A stretch of DNA of 64,000 nt from Hysterium pulicare CBS 123377 (taxonomy: Eukaryota > Ascomycota > Dothideomycetes > Hysteriales > Hysteriaceae). The notes under the pieces were generated by a model that was given only the letters and a program-made list of their open reading frames with translations, had not been told where the DNA came from and ran no database searches. Location of the stretch: the NCBI GenBank assembly GCA_000467715.1, contig AJFK01000430.1, positions 1 through 64,000 on the forward strand, given 5' to 3'. Position 1 is the stretch's first letter. The number at the start of each line of letters is the position of its first letter. Below, piece after piece: positions 43,982 to 55,896 of the stretch. A program made the position numbers and the translations under genes.

Positions 43982-44934
43982 ATGCCTCTATTATTCAGAC
44001 CAGGATCAACTGCACCCTTGTTCCGCCAAATTCAGCATTATGCATACTCAACTGCTTCGTCTCCCGTAGTAAGCGTCACAAATGTTCCCGCGTCGCACTG
44101 TGGAAGCATTCGCATCCTATCCCTCAACCGCCCCGCAGCTCGCAACGCCATATCAAAGCAGTTACTCGCTGAGCTGAGCCATCAGGTCGATAGTGTTCAT
44201 GATGAAGGAGATTCAGGACCTACGAGAGCTCTGATATTGGCAAGTGAGGTAGACTCAAGTTTCTGCGCGGGCGCCGACTTGAAGGAAAGGGTAGGCTTTA
44301 CACCTGATGAGTATGGTAAAACAAGTCAATTGGGCAATGAAGATGCTAACGCTTTGCGCGTAGAACCCAAAATTTCCTCGCATCTCTTCGTGGTACCCTA
44401 GCCTCTATCTCCACCCTCCCTATCCCCACAATATCTGCTCTGGCGGCACCCGCGTTCGGCGGCGGTCTTGAGCTTGCTCTAACAACACACATGCGCATTT
44501 TTGCCTCTACAACAACTGTAGCGCTTCCCGAAACAAGGCTAGCTATAATACCTGGTGCAGGCGGAACGTATCGTCTTCCAGCACTTATTGGGCTCTCTCG
44601 GGCTCGAGACATGATACTCACGGGTCGGAGAGTGGGCGCTGCTGAGGCGTATTTCCTAGGGCTGTGTGATCGGCTCGTGGAAGTTCAGCCGGAGGAGGTA
44701 CAGCAGCCTGGCGTCGCCCGGAAACGTGTATTACAGGAAGCTGTGAAATTGGCTAGAGAAATTTGTGAGGGTGGGCCGATAGCTATCAAAGCTGCATTGA
44801 AAGCAGTGGAGGGATGTGCTCTTGGAGAGAAGGCAGAGAATGCCATGTACGATATTGTAGTGAAAACGAGAGACAGGGACGAAGCATTGGCTGCATTTAA
44901 AGAAAAGAGGAAGCCAGAATTCAAAGGTCGATAG
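43982..44934 (+). CDS. Enoyl-CoA hydratase/isomerase family, methylglutaconyl-CoA hydratase-like
   Basis: Exons 43982-44310 and 44364-44934 give 299 aa. The first 30 residues are basic and hydroxylated with no acidic residues (FRPGSTAPLFRQIQHYAYST), a likely mitochondrial presequence. Crotonase signatures follow: LNRPAARNAIS, FCAGADLKER, PAFGGGLELAL and PETRLAIIPGAGGTYRLPAL. The oxyanion-hole Gly pairs and the catalytic-site Glu positions (GGLELAL, LPETRLAI) are present. Best fit is 3-methylglutaconyl-CoA hydratase (AUH type) of leucine breakdown, since ADLKER is typical of that branch; another short-chain hydratase is possible. Confidence 0.85.
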
Positions 44935-45108
44935 CGCAAATACAAACGCATTTAGTCATTAGTGCAGGCCTTCCGGAGTCTGCCTTACGGTCTCATCGAG
45001 AACTTGTTGCGGAGGAAAAGCTAAATCACACCATAGGCAGAAATATTTCTCGTTTTGAAGAATTGCTGGATTTTTCCATTGAAAGGGATTCGCTTATGTG
45101 TTGGACCT

Positions 45109-45689
45109 TCACATCTTGGATTTGATCTCCTCAAGCAGCTTGGTTAGCTCTCCCTTATCTGCCTCCTTTGTAGGCCATCCAATGCCAAGACCCTCTGTTT
45201 CGTTCGGTTTGGGTATGAGGTGGAAGTGAACCTATGGATGGCCTTGTGTCAGCTCAAATATTGAATGCCGCGAAGCAATGCAGGGTATTCCATGGCTCGG
45301 ACGACTCACGTGGTCAACCACTTGGTGTGCAATTCTTCCGTTGTTCTGCAAAATATTATAATCCTGAACACCTTGTGCAATGGCAATTCTCTTGAGGACT
45401 GAGAGAACCTCGTGGAGCTGGTCGTCGGGAATGTCGTGCAGCTTGGCGCCGTGGTATTTAGGGATGACAAGCTGGAGAGATTATATGTTAGGAATGACTC
45501 GTTGCCATGGAAGGTTTTACATACAGAATGTCCCTTGCTCAAAGGGCCAATGTCTAGGAAAGCGAGGGTCTTGTCGCTCTCGAAGATCTTCATTGAAGGG
45601 ATCTCGCCTGTCCATTGTTAATTAACGGAGGGCTGACTTGATTGATGGCCTTTACCCTTAATGATTTTGCAGAAGATACAGGCAGCCAT
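45109..45689 (-). CDS. hnt1: HIT-family hydrolase, Hnt1-like
   Basis: Four exons (45656-45689, 45525-45607, 45471 down to 45310, 45109-45231) give 133 aa, the normal HINT size. CIFCKIIKGEIPS at the start, then FLDIGPLSKGHSLVIPKYH, ILQNNGRIAHQVVDH and HFHLIPKP at the end give the H-x-H-x-H-x-x triad. Hnt1 hydrolyses adenosine 5'-monophosphoramidate and related nucleotidyl conjugates. The C-terminus is helical and charged (EADKGELTKLLEEIKSKM). It is downstream of efm5 on the same strand. Confidence 0.92.
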
Positions 45690-45943
45690 TGCGATATCGT
45701 TGTAGTAGTCAAAGTGTCGTGAGGCGCGTCAGATAACTTTAAAGCTTGATGCGAAGCTTCCCAAAGGTTGGAGGGGATGTGGGGTTAGGGCCCAAAGCGT
45801 AATCTTCGGTGATATCTCGGTATATCTTGTGCAGAACAGAAAGAAGGATGAACGAGCATACATAGGGAATAATAGGAAAAGGATCCCGACATTTCCTCAT
45901 ATCAAGCCTAAGCAAGTCTCTTCTTCTCTATCATTGCTACGTT

Positions 45944-46984
45944 TCATGTTTTGTTTGCCCATCTCCAAGCGGCGCACTCGAAATTTGCGTAGCATCTGAA
46001 TTCGTTGCTTAGCCCTTCGGCATGTTTGGGATCGAATGTCGTGGTTCGGACTCCGGCTTTGGAATACAACTTTTCAATTAGTGTTTCCATTCGTTCGCCA
46101 GTGCATACAATGAGACGCAAATAATCCACGTTACTACCCATTGGCGACCACAACTTAGCAAGCCAACGCACAGTTACAGCAGCTACACATGTCAGAACCA
46201 CCTTCAATTCAAGACCGAAAGACCGTACCTTTAGTTTGACAGTCCGAACTAAGAAAGGGAGGATCGCAAATGATTCGATCAAAGGTACCTTTAAGCTCGC
46301 CTGCTCATCAACCCGTTAGCAACCCGGCCTTCCATGAAGAGATGCAGGTCGGCATTTACCCGGGAGTCGAATTGGGCTTTCAAAATCATAGGAGACGAAC
46401 TCCTTAAATACGGAGAAGCGTTCGTCATACTCAAGAAGCATGATCTTTGGCCGACATTTGATCTTCTCGGATGTCTATTGCTTGTGAGCATTTGTAAATC
46501 ATAGGCGCTGGCAACATGAGGGCTTGAACGCGCAAGTATCAGCTAAGGATACTCACGATTAAATTCTTTAATTGAATGAAGACGCTCGGAGCAGATACGA
46601 CTGCTATTCTTGTGTCATCAGTAGCACCATCGAGGAGTTGTTCGGCAAGTGTTGTAGCAGTCTCATCGTTATACTTCATTAAGGTGAGTACCTAATTGTT
46701 CTCTATGGGAAATAAGATCATACCCAAAATTGGCTAGCATTCCAGTCTTCAGTAAAAGCTTCCATAGACAGCTGTTTCTTCCCATCATCAAATTCATTTT
46801 CCGCTTGAGCTTTCAAGTCTTCAAACTGCTTTTGTCGTGAATCTCGTTCGCCGTAGAACTCCTTGAGTGCGTCAAGAGCGCCGCCAGATAGTTGACTATT
46901 TTCATATATTAGAGCCGTCTCGTCAGAGAAGGTGGGAGAAACCTACGGAGCATCATCATCATCGTCGGTTTCTATGGCTCCCAT
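45944..46984 (-). CDS. efm5: Elongation factor 1-alpha lysine methyltransferase Efm5
   Basis: Six exons (46947-46984, 46724-46895, 46557-46673, 46360-46474, 46229-46300, 45944-46182) give 250 aa. The N-terminus is acidic (TDDDDDAPQLSGGAL), then QLSMEAFTEDWNASQFWYND, LLEYDERFSVF (SAM-binding region) and the catalytic IICDPPFLSSDC. DPPF is the class signature shared with N6-adenine methylases. The family methylates translation elongation factor 1A on a lysine. Reading the third exon needs the AG at 46674, not the nearer one, to keep the FWYND junction. It is head-to-head with the MBL gene, 264 bp apart. Confidence 0.9.
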
Positions 46985-47248
46985 CGTGGTGAGACTAGTT
47001 TGTCAGTGGATTGGCGAAGTTCCTGAAAGTTTTAGAGCATATGATCACCTGCAGTGGCCTCGCGGGAATTCAAAATACTGTAACGAAAATCGACGTTGAA
47101 TAATATACCTTATCGATAAGGATTACCCTATGTTGTGATACCTCGGTACGTCGGAGGTAGGTAAGCACGGTAAGTAACCTTCGAAGAGGCGATGAATACT
47201 CCATGGCGACTGGGCTCATTCTCTGCATATCGTAAGTATTCCTCGAAG

Positions 47249-48180
47249 ATGGCAGAGCCTTTGACGTCGCTGCCAGAGGTCGAGAAGCTGAGTAGTCGAG
47301 TCATTCGAATATTGGGAGGAAATCCAGGTAAAGTAGGTCAAATTCCAGTTCTTATTATTAATCAGTATTCTGACGATTCACAGTTCACACTTCAAGGTAT
47401 AGCGACTCCCTACGCGGTCTATTCATACTAATTGTTAAAGGCACAAACACGTATCTAATTGGAGAAGGTCCGACTCGACTCCTCATCGATACAGGAGAGG
47501 GCAAGCCTGCATGGATTCAGTCAATAAAGTCGGTTCTCGACAATGAGAAGGTCTCGATCAACAAAGCAATTCTCACACATTGGCATCCTGATCATGTCGG
47601 TGGTGTGAAAGACCTACTAGCGCTATCGCCGGATATTCAGGTGTTCAAAAATAATCCATCAGAAGGTATGCTCAATATCAGCGACGGGCAGAAATTCGAG
47701 ACGACAGGAGCTACGCTGCGAGCATTTCACTGCCCCGGGCACACGACAGATCATATGGCTCTGATCTTGGAGGAAGAAGATGCCATGTTTACAGGCGACA
47801 ATGTCCTTGGGCAAGGTACAGCCGTTTTCGAGGATTTGGCAACGTACATGCAGAGCCTCGAGCGCATGTCTACCCAGTTCGCTGGTCGAGGATATCCTGG
47901 ACATGGTCCTGTCATCGAAGATGGAAAATCGAAGGTATTAGAGTACATCAAACATCGAAAGGAGCGCGAGGCGCAGGTACTGGGTGTTCTAGCGCAAGAA
48001 AATGAAGGAGGCTGGACATCTATGGAGATTGTGAAAATCATATACAAAGACTATCCACAAAATCTGTGGGAGCCTGCAGAAAAGGGAATTCTGCAAATTC
48101 TAGAGAAGCTTCGGAAGGAGGGCAAGGTGATACATGAGGAGAAGGGGACCTGGTCTCTAAATAGAAAAGCGGCACTCTAG
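47249..48180 (+). CDS. Metallo-beta-lactamase-fold hydrolase, LACTB2-like
   Basis: Exons 47249-47332, 47384-47396 and 47441-48180 give 278 aa. The middle exon is a 13-nt micro-exon (FTLQ plus one base), needed for the expected GKFTLQGTNTYLIG. Metal ligands are seen as THWHPDHVGG, then HCPGHTTDHM, FTGDN and GHGP. The C-terminal helical domain (GWTSMEIVKIIYKDYPQNLW) is that of LACTB2, a mitochondrial single-strand endoribonuclease in animals. The fold also occurs as the thioesterase of polyketide clusters, but no synthase lies near. Starting at 47192 would add 19 basic residues, perhaps a presequence. Confidence 0.88.
47384..47396 (+). other. 13-nt micro-exon of the MBL gene
   Basis: It is flanked by a 51-nt intron (GTAGGT...CACAG) and a 44-nt intron (GTATAG...TTAAAG). 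It codes for FTLQ and the first base of Gly. Skipping it shifts the frame and removes a family-conserved segment. Confidence 0.8.
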
Positions 48181-49067
48181 CTCCAATTTCCAATCAAGAA
48201 ACTAGTCAACTACAGTGCTAGGACATCGTGAGCCAGCCACCCGGGTAACGCTCCACAACCACCTTCAAATGCACCACATGCTATCTTTACTGCTGCTTTG
48301 ATTGAACCGAACATGAAGGTTTCTGTGAGACATCTACAGATTCTATTGAATAGAAACTCCTGCCATAAAGCCGATAAAAGCTTAGCCACCCCGTTCTTTA
48401 CGCTTCCTTGCTAGGACTGAGCCTCGCAACAACACACAAACCATTTTGGTGGTACAGAAATCCTCCTCAGCGTTGTGGAACCGAATGCTATCTTGTGAAA
48501 CAGGAACTTGTCCGCATTGTCAAATGGTCTTCGCAGTGCTGCATACTGGAAGCATCAATGGAACCGTTACCTCAACGTTGGCCCCCAAATCCGAGAATCT
48601 CCATAGTACTCTAACCATCATCTCAACTCTTAAAGCTCAATAAACTTAGGATTATTTTAAGTCTCAGGGTGCGATGGCCCGGAGTTTCATTGGCTCATTT
48701 TGGCCCATATCGGCAGAATACGCAAGGCTCACACGCACGACAGGCATGCAGGTCCTATGCCGTTAATCTAAATGATCCTTCTCAATTTTCTTGAACACCA
48801 CCCTCAAAAGAAGCCTTTTCCAGAGGAGGCTTAGTTTTAATGCGAGAAACTCGGAGCAGATTTCCCAGAAGTGGCTGGATGCAACGTCTAGTGCCTAGAT
48901 CTTAACATCAATCCTAGCCCTGCGGTGATACCAATACACAAACTAAGCGTTCTACGGTTCTCTGTTATTGCATCGTGCGACTCCGCCTCATCGCGAAAAG
49001 ATGATTAAAAGTCGATTCAAATCCATTTGATGGCTTCTTTCGGTCTTCATCCTGCTTTGGAGCAACA
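48181..49067. other. Intergenic between MBL and secreted-protein genes
   Basis: No gene is supported. Short plus frames at 48408-48643 overlap in two phases and have no splice signals. Confidence 0.45.
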
Positions 49068-52000
49068 ATGGCAGGGTCAAGAATTATGCGCCAGATTCTT
49101 TACTTTGGTTGGGTCCTGGTAGTACACGCAGCAATCCGTGAGTGTTCGTTTTAAAATACAGTATTCTCCACTTGCTAAGATGGTTCTTCTCTGTAGAACC
49201 ATTGAATTCGAGTTCTATTTTCAACGCCACGTGGTTGTCACGATCGACTTCGTCGGGTGTATCGGTATTGGATAATTTCGAAAAGACGACTACGACTGTG
49301 GGAGTAGCGTTGAAGAATTCAAGTGTTACCTCTTCAAAAGTCTTGAAGACCGCGTCTAAGAACGCCCCAACTCGATCTAGGGCGACGGTGCTATCGACAG
49401 CCAATGCCGCAAACTCTAGCCATATCACATCTGCTCCTACGACTCAATTGACTTACACGAATCCATGGATAGGCAATTTCTCAGCGAATGTGCCGGCAAG
49501 TGGAACTGGCAAGTTTCCTGGTCTATAGATGTTCTTGCGACTGAGACAATTCCCTACCCCTTGGGCTAACATATAAACAGGACATTTATATGCACTACAA
49601 TGCCAAAATGCTTGGTACAGCTTTACGTCTATTAACTATGACTACATGACCGTCTCGGCCAAACTCTTCAATTATACTTCTACCATACGGAGCGTTACAG
49701 TTACAGTGATTAACACGTATTACTCGACTGCCGCATACACTTTATGCGACGGCCACCCCCGTGTAATTACGTCGGCACCAACAGCTAGCTCTACGACTTT
49801 GTTGCTTCCATCAACGGCCACATTTCTAGTAGAGGGGTTGTCTGTTGCGAGCTATCTTCAGCCGAATTGTTCAGTTAACTTTGATGATTGCAGCGCTCTA
49901 TGGACTACATATTGGTCTGCGTCTAGGATTTATTCAGCTTATTCATTCGCTGCCGCTACCACTGTTGTATCTCTGGGGCCTGGTGCTCGTTACGTTGTCG
50001 TCAATGGCAAGAGTACATCAACATTCGCCACTCCTGCACCGCAGACAATCTCTCTTGGGACGGAGAATATCCATAAGTTCTTACGTGGTCCTAACTACTT
50101 AGTCGTTACTACTCCACCACCTGGCGGCCTTGTCGTGGATGACGGCTATATGATGACACCAGGTATGCATTACTTTGGCTTCACATGGTTGCTATTTTGA
50201 CTGACAACGTTAACTAGGAGGTGCTCCAGTGACTATTACACATGCTGTTGATAAAACTAATACACCATACAAACCGCATTGCAATACCAATGCCCCGACT
50301 TGTACGCCTGGTGCTGAATGCCAGATTAGTGGTGACAGAGTCCAGATTTTCTACTTCCCACCTCAAGGAAATGTGTCGCGGGATATGTGCGCGAGAGCTC
50401 CTATAGGCGGAGGGGTTACCAGTCGTCCTCCAACGAATTTTAGTGAGTAGTCTGCTTCCTCCTGGAGGTTCTTACAGCTGATCTGCCTAGCGTGGACACC
50501 GATCACGACTGGGCCTTACACTGTCACGGCCGGCCAGACATGGTAAGGAAGCCTGCGTGCCTAAAGTTGGGCTCTGACTGAACTTCTACCTCTAGGTATT
50601 CTGGCAATATTTATGTGTCTCTAGATCGCATGCATGCCGATTGCACCTGGTCCGGACGAGATGTTCCAGTTGGACGAGACCATGGAGGCGAAATCCTAAC
50701 AATGGCTCCATCCGAACTCTTTAGTCAACGCGCATATAAAATCACCACGAATGGACCAGGCGTAACTAAATCAGGGATGGTAGGATTTGAAGACTATGCA
50801 TACTCATTCAATTTTGCGGATCTACAGGTCCCTGTTCCATGGTCTGCCTACGACGCCAGCCCCGACTGCGTGATAGACTCGTGTTCAATAATCGACGGAA
50901 ACTACAATCCTTGGTTGGCTGTACCGGAAGCTGTCCGAAGGCTAGATGCGAGGTGGGCAACTTGTGATCTGTCCCTTTACGGCCTCTACGATCCACCCAA
51001 AGCTCTTCGAAGCGTCGGCAACATCTTTGCTTCGTTATCATCCATCGATCCGGGTTCACCTCCCGCGACTCCTGGACCTAGGCCACCAGGGTCTGCCATG
51101 GCTCCTACGAACACTCCAATACCCCCAGCGCATTCTCAAGACCCAGGAATTTTCCCTCTAGATCCACCACCAAACGGACCTGGCTTCCCAATGCCAGGGC
51201 ATCCGCATCCTCCTTCATCAACACCTACTTCTCTCGTAGGAGATCCAGGTCAGAGTCCTAGTCCAGGTCAGATCCCAGGCATAGTCAATCCAGCTCCGAA
51301 TCCCGTTGGAAACCCGGGTCAAAACCCGGGTCAAAATCCAGGTCAAAATCCAGGTGTCGTAAATCCAGGGGCGGTGAACCCAGCTCCGAATCCAGCTGCT
51401 AATCCTCACCCTCAACCTCCTCCAGGCCCAACAGCCATCGCAACTGTCGGCGGTCAATCCATTGTCGTCGACCCCTCAGATCCAAATCATGTCATAATAG
51501 GCGGTACCAAGACGCTCGATCCAGGTTCTCCCGGAACTATAATTGGGAGCACATCGATGTCTGTCGCAGATCCCAGCCACATTGTCGTATCAGCGCCTGG
51601 TGACTCCGCCCCTTCAACTATTAACATCCCACACTCGAATTCACAACCCACGCCTGGCGCCATAGTAACTTTACCAAATGGACAGATCTTCACCGCCAGA
51701 GCACTCAACTCCGGTTCCAGCATCGTGATTGCCGGAACGATCCTTTCAGTCGGCGGTCCAGCAGTGACCCTACCAGGCGGCATAACCATCTCCGAAGCCC
51801 CAATTGGAACCGGCATCATCGTTCTCGGTCCATCCGGCATCAGTACTCTCGCATTTTCATCAATCTACCCCGATCCCCTCAATCCAATTCCAAATCCCAC
51901 ACCTACATCCGGTGCCATCATCACGGTTGGCGGGCAAACTTACACTATCACGAACGAAGGCGGAAGTGTAGTTATTGGATCCATGACTTTATATCCTGGT

Positions 52001-52228
52001 GGGCCCGCGAGCACGATTTTAGGGACAGTCATCAGTGACGCTAATACAGGGGTTGTGGTTGGGAGTACGACGGTGGCATATTCGACTATCATGGTCGATC
52101 CGACGGCGACGAGCGGTGGTGGTCTACCGCAAGCTACGAAAGCCACAGGTGGGGCTTTGGGAAGGGGAGTTGGGTGGTGGTTGAGTTCATGGGTTGTTAC
52201 GACCATAATGATACTTGTAGATATGTAG
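49068..52228 (+). CDS. Large secreted repeat protein, probably GPI-anchored
   Basis: Six exons (49068-49137, 49197-49508, 49581-50162, 50218-50442, 50491-50542, 50596-52228) give 957 aa. A signal peptide is likely (MRQILYFGWVLVVHAAI). Next is a Ser/Thr-rich region with many N-x-S/T sites, then a Cys-containing domain (CDGHPRVITSAP, NCSVNFDDCSALW, CNTNAPTCTPGAEC, ADCTWSG). A Pro/Gly/Asn-rich region with PGQN repeats lies near residues 590-690. Three diverged units of about 65 residues follow, each with VGGQ or PNGQ, VIIGG/VIAG and a TL.PGGPA-type turn. The end is hydrophobic (WWLSSWVVTTIMILVDM) after a small-residue stretch, as in GPI proteins. No known function; a cell-wall or adhesive role is inferred. 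Confidence 0.75.
51311..51355 (+). repeat. 12-nt coding minisatellite (PGQN repeats)
   Basis: Almost four copies of a 12-base unit (AACCCGGGTCAA, then AATCCAGGTCAA) encode NPGQ repeats in the Pro-rich part of the secreted protein. The first two copies are identical and the next two share two other substitutions, suggesting recent expansion. Confidence 0.8.
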
Positions 52229-53179
52229 ATATGTAGAGGTGTGGATGTATATTTACTAAATGTAATAATGCAAAAAAAGAATTCTGAAATGTTCGTGTTT
52301 CCGCTTTCGAGAGTAGTTTATGCTTCAAACAGTATCTGTTGCGAACACCCTAATGATGACTACACTGATAATGCGGAGTATCAAGACCTCGAATTCCCAT
52401 AAACCAAAATCTCCATCCTAAATACCACATAGAGCCTCACACGCAGTATGCCGACCAACAAACCCGAAACCCAAAGCTCAGAACCTAGTCTTCCCAATCC
52501 AGCATCCATCTAGCCGCATCAGGCAAAGCGGCTAAACCGGATAAGACGAGGGTCACGCCAGCGCCACCCAGCTCACGGCCACTTGCGATGGGACAGCGTG
52601 AGGAGGTGGAGTTTCAGGGTGCGGGAATTGAGTTCGGTCTGTGTTTGATGGTTTTTGGGAAGAGTTGCCTGGATAGGAAGGAAGGGTGGCGTTTTTTTAG
52701 ATAGATGAAGTACCGTGTCTGGTTGGTCTCCTGTTGCCCTCGTCATGCCTACCTAGGGAGATACATGGGACGGTGGTTGATTGAAGGTAGATATGTTTGT
52801 TTAGAATGTTAAGCCTTTTCTTAGCTATGCCCTTTTTTAGGTGACATTTTTTCCAAGGTTGCGTTGGAGGTGAAGCCAACTCATTGAAAGCAATATGGAC
52901 TTGTACGTGAGCGGTACGATATATGTTAATTGGTGGGTGTGGATTAGTTCTATTAGTGCTATTGCAATATATATCGAACGGCAAAGTATCTACACGCATA
53001 TGCGAGGCAGAATAAACTATGACTTCACGGTATGCAACAAGATCGAAAATTGTTTGTAGGAATATATTTCAATTCGTCATGCCATTTTCAGGCAGAGAGT
53101 GGTATCATTACATTCTTAGGATCTAAAAGAGAATCCCAAAGCCCTTCACTCCATGTCTTCATGCAATCGTAACAGTCGT
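52229..53179. other. Convergent intergenic region, secreted protein and hsp9
   Basis: About 950 bases of AT-richer sequence with no supported gene. It holds two 3' regions. Confidence 0.5.
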
Positions 53180-53561
53180 CTAGTGCTTGTCACCGAGACC
53201 GAGCGTGTTCTTGGTCTTGTCGAGAATGCTGCCACCGGAGCTGCCATGGACCTCGCGGTCCTTTGAGCGGCCTGTCTTGTCGGAGACTTCTTGTCCGAAG
53301 GACTTGTCCGAGTCTGGCTGAGCACCACTGTAATGGTTGTTAGTTGTTGTTTGATGGGGGAAAGGTAAGGTGGGAGCATACCGTGCGACCTTGTCACCAG
53401 TGTCGGTGAAAGTCTCCTTGACCTTCTGCTGGGTGGACTTGCTGGAGTCGGGAGTCATCGACTCCTTAGCCTCTGTGTTGGTGTTAGCAACTCATTCACT
53501 ACGGAGAAGGGAGGAAGAGAGCCATACTGGTGGAGAAATCTTTGCGGCCTGCGTCAGACAT
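53180..53561 (-). CDS. hsp9: Hsp9/Hsp12-type stress protein
   Basis: Three exons (53528-53561, 53382-53472, 53180-53327) give 90 aa, the usual size. MSDAGRKDFSTKAKESMTPD is the family N-terminus; QQKVKETFTDTGDKVAR and SFGQEVSDKTGRSKDREVHG follow. It is highly charged with no Cys or Trp. Family members are disordered, fold as helices on membranes and are strongly induced by heat, osmotic shock or starvation. An HSP9/HSP12 (Awh11) role in stress and membrane protection is inferred. Confidence 0.93.
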
Positions 53562-55896
53562 GGTGATGGATTATTGTTGGAAGTGTTGGGTTGGTTTGGA
53601 TTGAGTTGATTTGGTGGTAGAGGTTGTTGGATTGAGTTGTTCGTTGATGGTGAGAGGGAGTCGACAAGCAGAAGCTCAAGTTTATGTATTGGTGGAGGAA
53701 GCAGGTACGTCATAGATGGTGCAATCTGCTTTCAGCACAGGGTCAAAGGCAACCCGAATTGTGCCTTCTTTGACACGATCATGCGACCCCGAAGACGTAG
53801 GACCGTCGTCATCGCTGGCTGTAGCGAGGGCAAGCATCGTCGATGGCGGCTGCCGCAATTGGTTCGGCGGGGAGGTTACATTCGCTGGAAGCGCTCCCGA
53901 GGTCAGGTACGCCGGCGGGGTGAATGCCATGATGTCACAGAGCTGTAAGCCACGATGCACGTCCCACAGTGGGGCTGTGCGCGGGGTTCTGGACCCTTCG
54001 CTCATCCGTACCCCTCCATCTGTCTCGGTGTTGACACAACAAGCAAGTTTTCGGCATCTGCTCTGCGAAGGCGTGCCATGTGAAGATGCATGTACCTGAT
54101 CGGCTGACCCATTGAACATTCTCCATCTGCCACCGAATACCATGTGCTACTACCTTACTTGCATCGTGTTGTTGCCCATGTCCCACATGAGGTGCCTATT
54201 ACTTGCAAGTGAAAGCCCAATCTCCCGGAGTCAGGCACCCGCAGCGCTCCGTCTTACTTCTCTGGGCCTTCATACTGCATAGATCAATCAAAAAGAGGCA
54301 TCCGGCGGAGACCTTAAACCATGGCTTATGCAGTGGAGCAATCATGCGTCCGGAGAGTAAGATCTAAAGGCACATCATCGTGCGTAAATCGAAAGTCCCA
54401 TCTGCCGAAGCAGGATTTTGTGTTTGCCATGCGAGCCCCCTCGTGCAGCTGCTAAGGCGGCTTGGAACTTCATCAGCTCTGATGAAGGAATCCTCACTCC
54501 GTTGCTATCCGAGCTTGAATCTCAAGCGACGGACGAATAATGGGCAGGACTGCAAGAGATGTCTTCGTGGCTTCGTTTGAGAGACACGGTCTGTCCATGA
54601 TTGTGGTATTGCCTTCATTATTAGGAGTTGCTCCACGGATTCGGCCCAGTTATCTTCATATGAGCACCCGTCCGCTCGATGTTTGTGCAAGAGACCAGAT
54701 AATGCGTACATACTCAGCACCATGCTGACATGGTCTCGCCTACGAATGCGGATTGGGTCGAAGCGAACTTGACATTTACGGATTCCAACAACCTTCGGAA
54801 CTTGCAAAAATGCGAAGTGATTGCGATGAGACGGAGGAGACAAAATGCCGAAAGCAGAGTGAACAAAGAACTTCGGATAGTCGAAGGAAATCATTTGAAT
54901 GTTGCAGTATCCTTCGGTAAATGTAGCACCACACTTCCTCGAACTGAGAGGATACGACAGCGGTTGAATGCAGTTTGCGGATGCTCGACAAAGTTGAATC
55001 CGGCAATGCTGCTCCGGCTGCAAACTTTCCCATACTCAATTCAGTTGCTTCGAGCCTGCATTCAGCCAACCATTCCAGGCCGTCTTGAAGTGGACTTCCT
55101 TTTGGTTGCAGTGGTATACAAGAAATTAAAGGAGTCCATGAAGGATATACTCGAAGATGACTCCCCGTGTCTTGGTTCAACACGTCGCAAAGAGGCTGGA
55201 GTCGCGTTAAGACAGCTTCGTGTCGAGCACCGAATGGCCTCGAACTTGTTGAAAGACAGTGCCAAGCGCTCTCCCCTTTCTTCAATCTTTGGTGCAGCGG
55301 AAGCGACCAAATGAAAAGCCGGGAAATTGCAGGGGCTGGAAAATGATTGGTGGAGTGGTGAGGCTCAAAACTGGATGACGCCCGCGCAGTTGGTTGCCGG
55401 GTTAGCGCCTTGTTTGTATGCAAGCTGTCCAGCCTCCTCTTCGCAGCCCAGCCACACCAACCTCTACATTTTTTTCGAACAACAATTACTACCATTGCTG
55501 CGAAGGGGAGACACCATCTGAGCTAAACCATCTACCACTCTCTCCTCCACTACTCTTTCTGAATAAGTGCCATTTCTGACCAGAAGATTCTTACAGTTGA
55601 TTCCGCGACCGAGCGAAGCTTGAACAAGCTTGCCATACCAACCTCGAACCTCATACCTCAATTGAACGACATTCCACAATTGAGACCGCATTCAGAGGCG
55701 TCAATCCGGCCGGCCATTATCAATTGCGAAACACTCATTCTTCATCCCTCGAATACATTCCTCACCACTCGCTCTACCTCGTTCGGGCCTCCGAACTTCT
55801 GACTGCATTCCTCAGTCAAGCTTCCTCCCGGCCCTTCGGGAGCCGTAGGAGAAACAGAATCAGCCAAGAGAGTAACGGAAAGGCCCAACACACACA
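53562..55896. other. 2.3-kb region upstream of hsp9, ambiguous frames
   Basis: No gene is firmly supported. Long overlapping frames occur in antisense: 53682-54143 minus against 53716-54099 plus, and 54776-55495 minus against 54730-55314 plus. None has a protein pattern I recognise or splice signals that rescue it. The plus frame ending at 55314 has a charged helical C-terminus (YKKLKESMKDILEDD), the more protein-like of the two. The right end is C/T-rich and serves as the Fig1-like gene's leader. Confidence 0.4.

Noticed and set aside
47249-48180. MBL-fold gene as part of a polyketide cluster
   Set aside because: No polyketide synthase or tailoring enzyme nearby; neighbours are housekeeping genes and the C-terminal domain fits LACTB2.
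54776-55495. 239-codon minus frame upstream of hsp9
   Set aside because: No recognisable domain or splice support; composition is irregular, and a comparable frame runs antisense to it.
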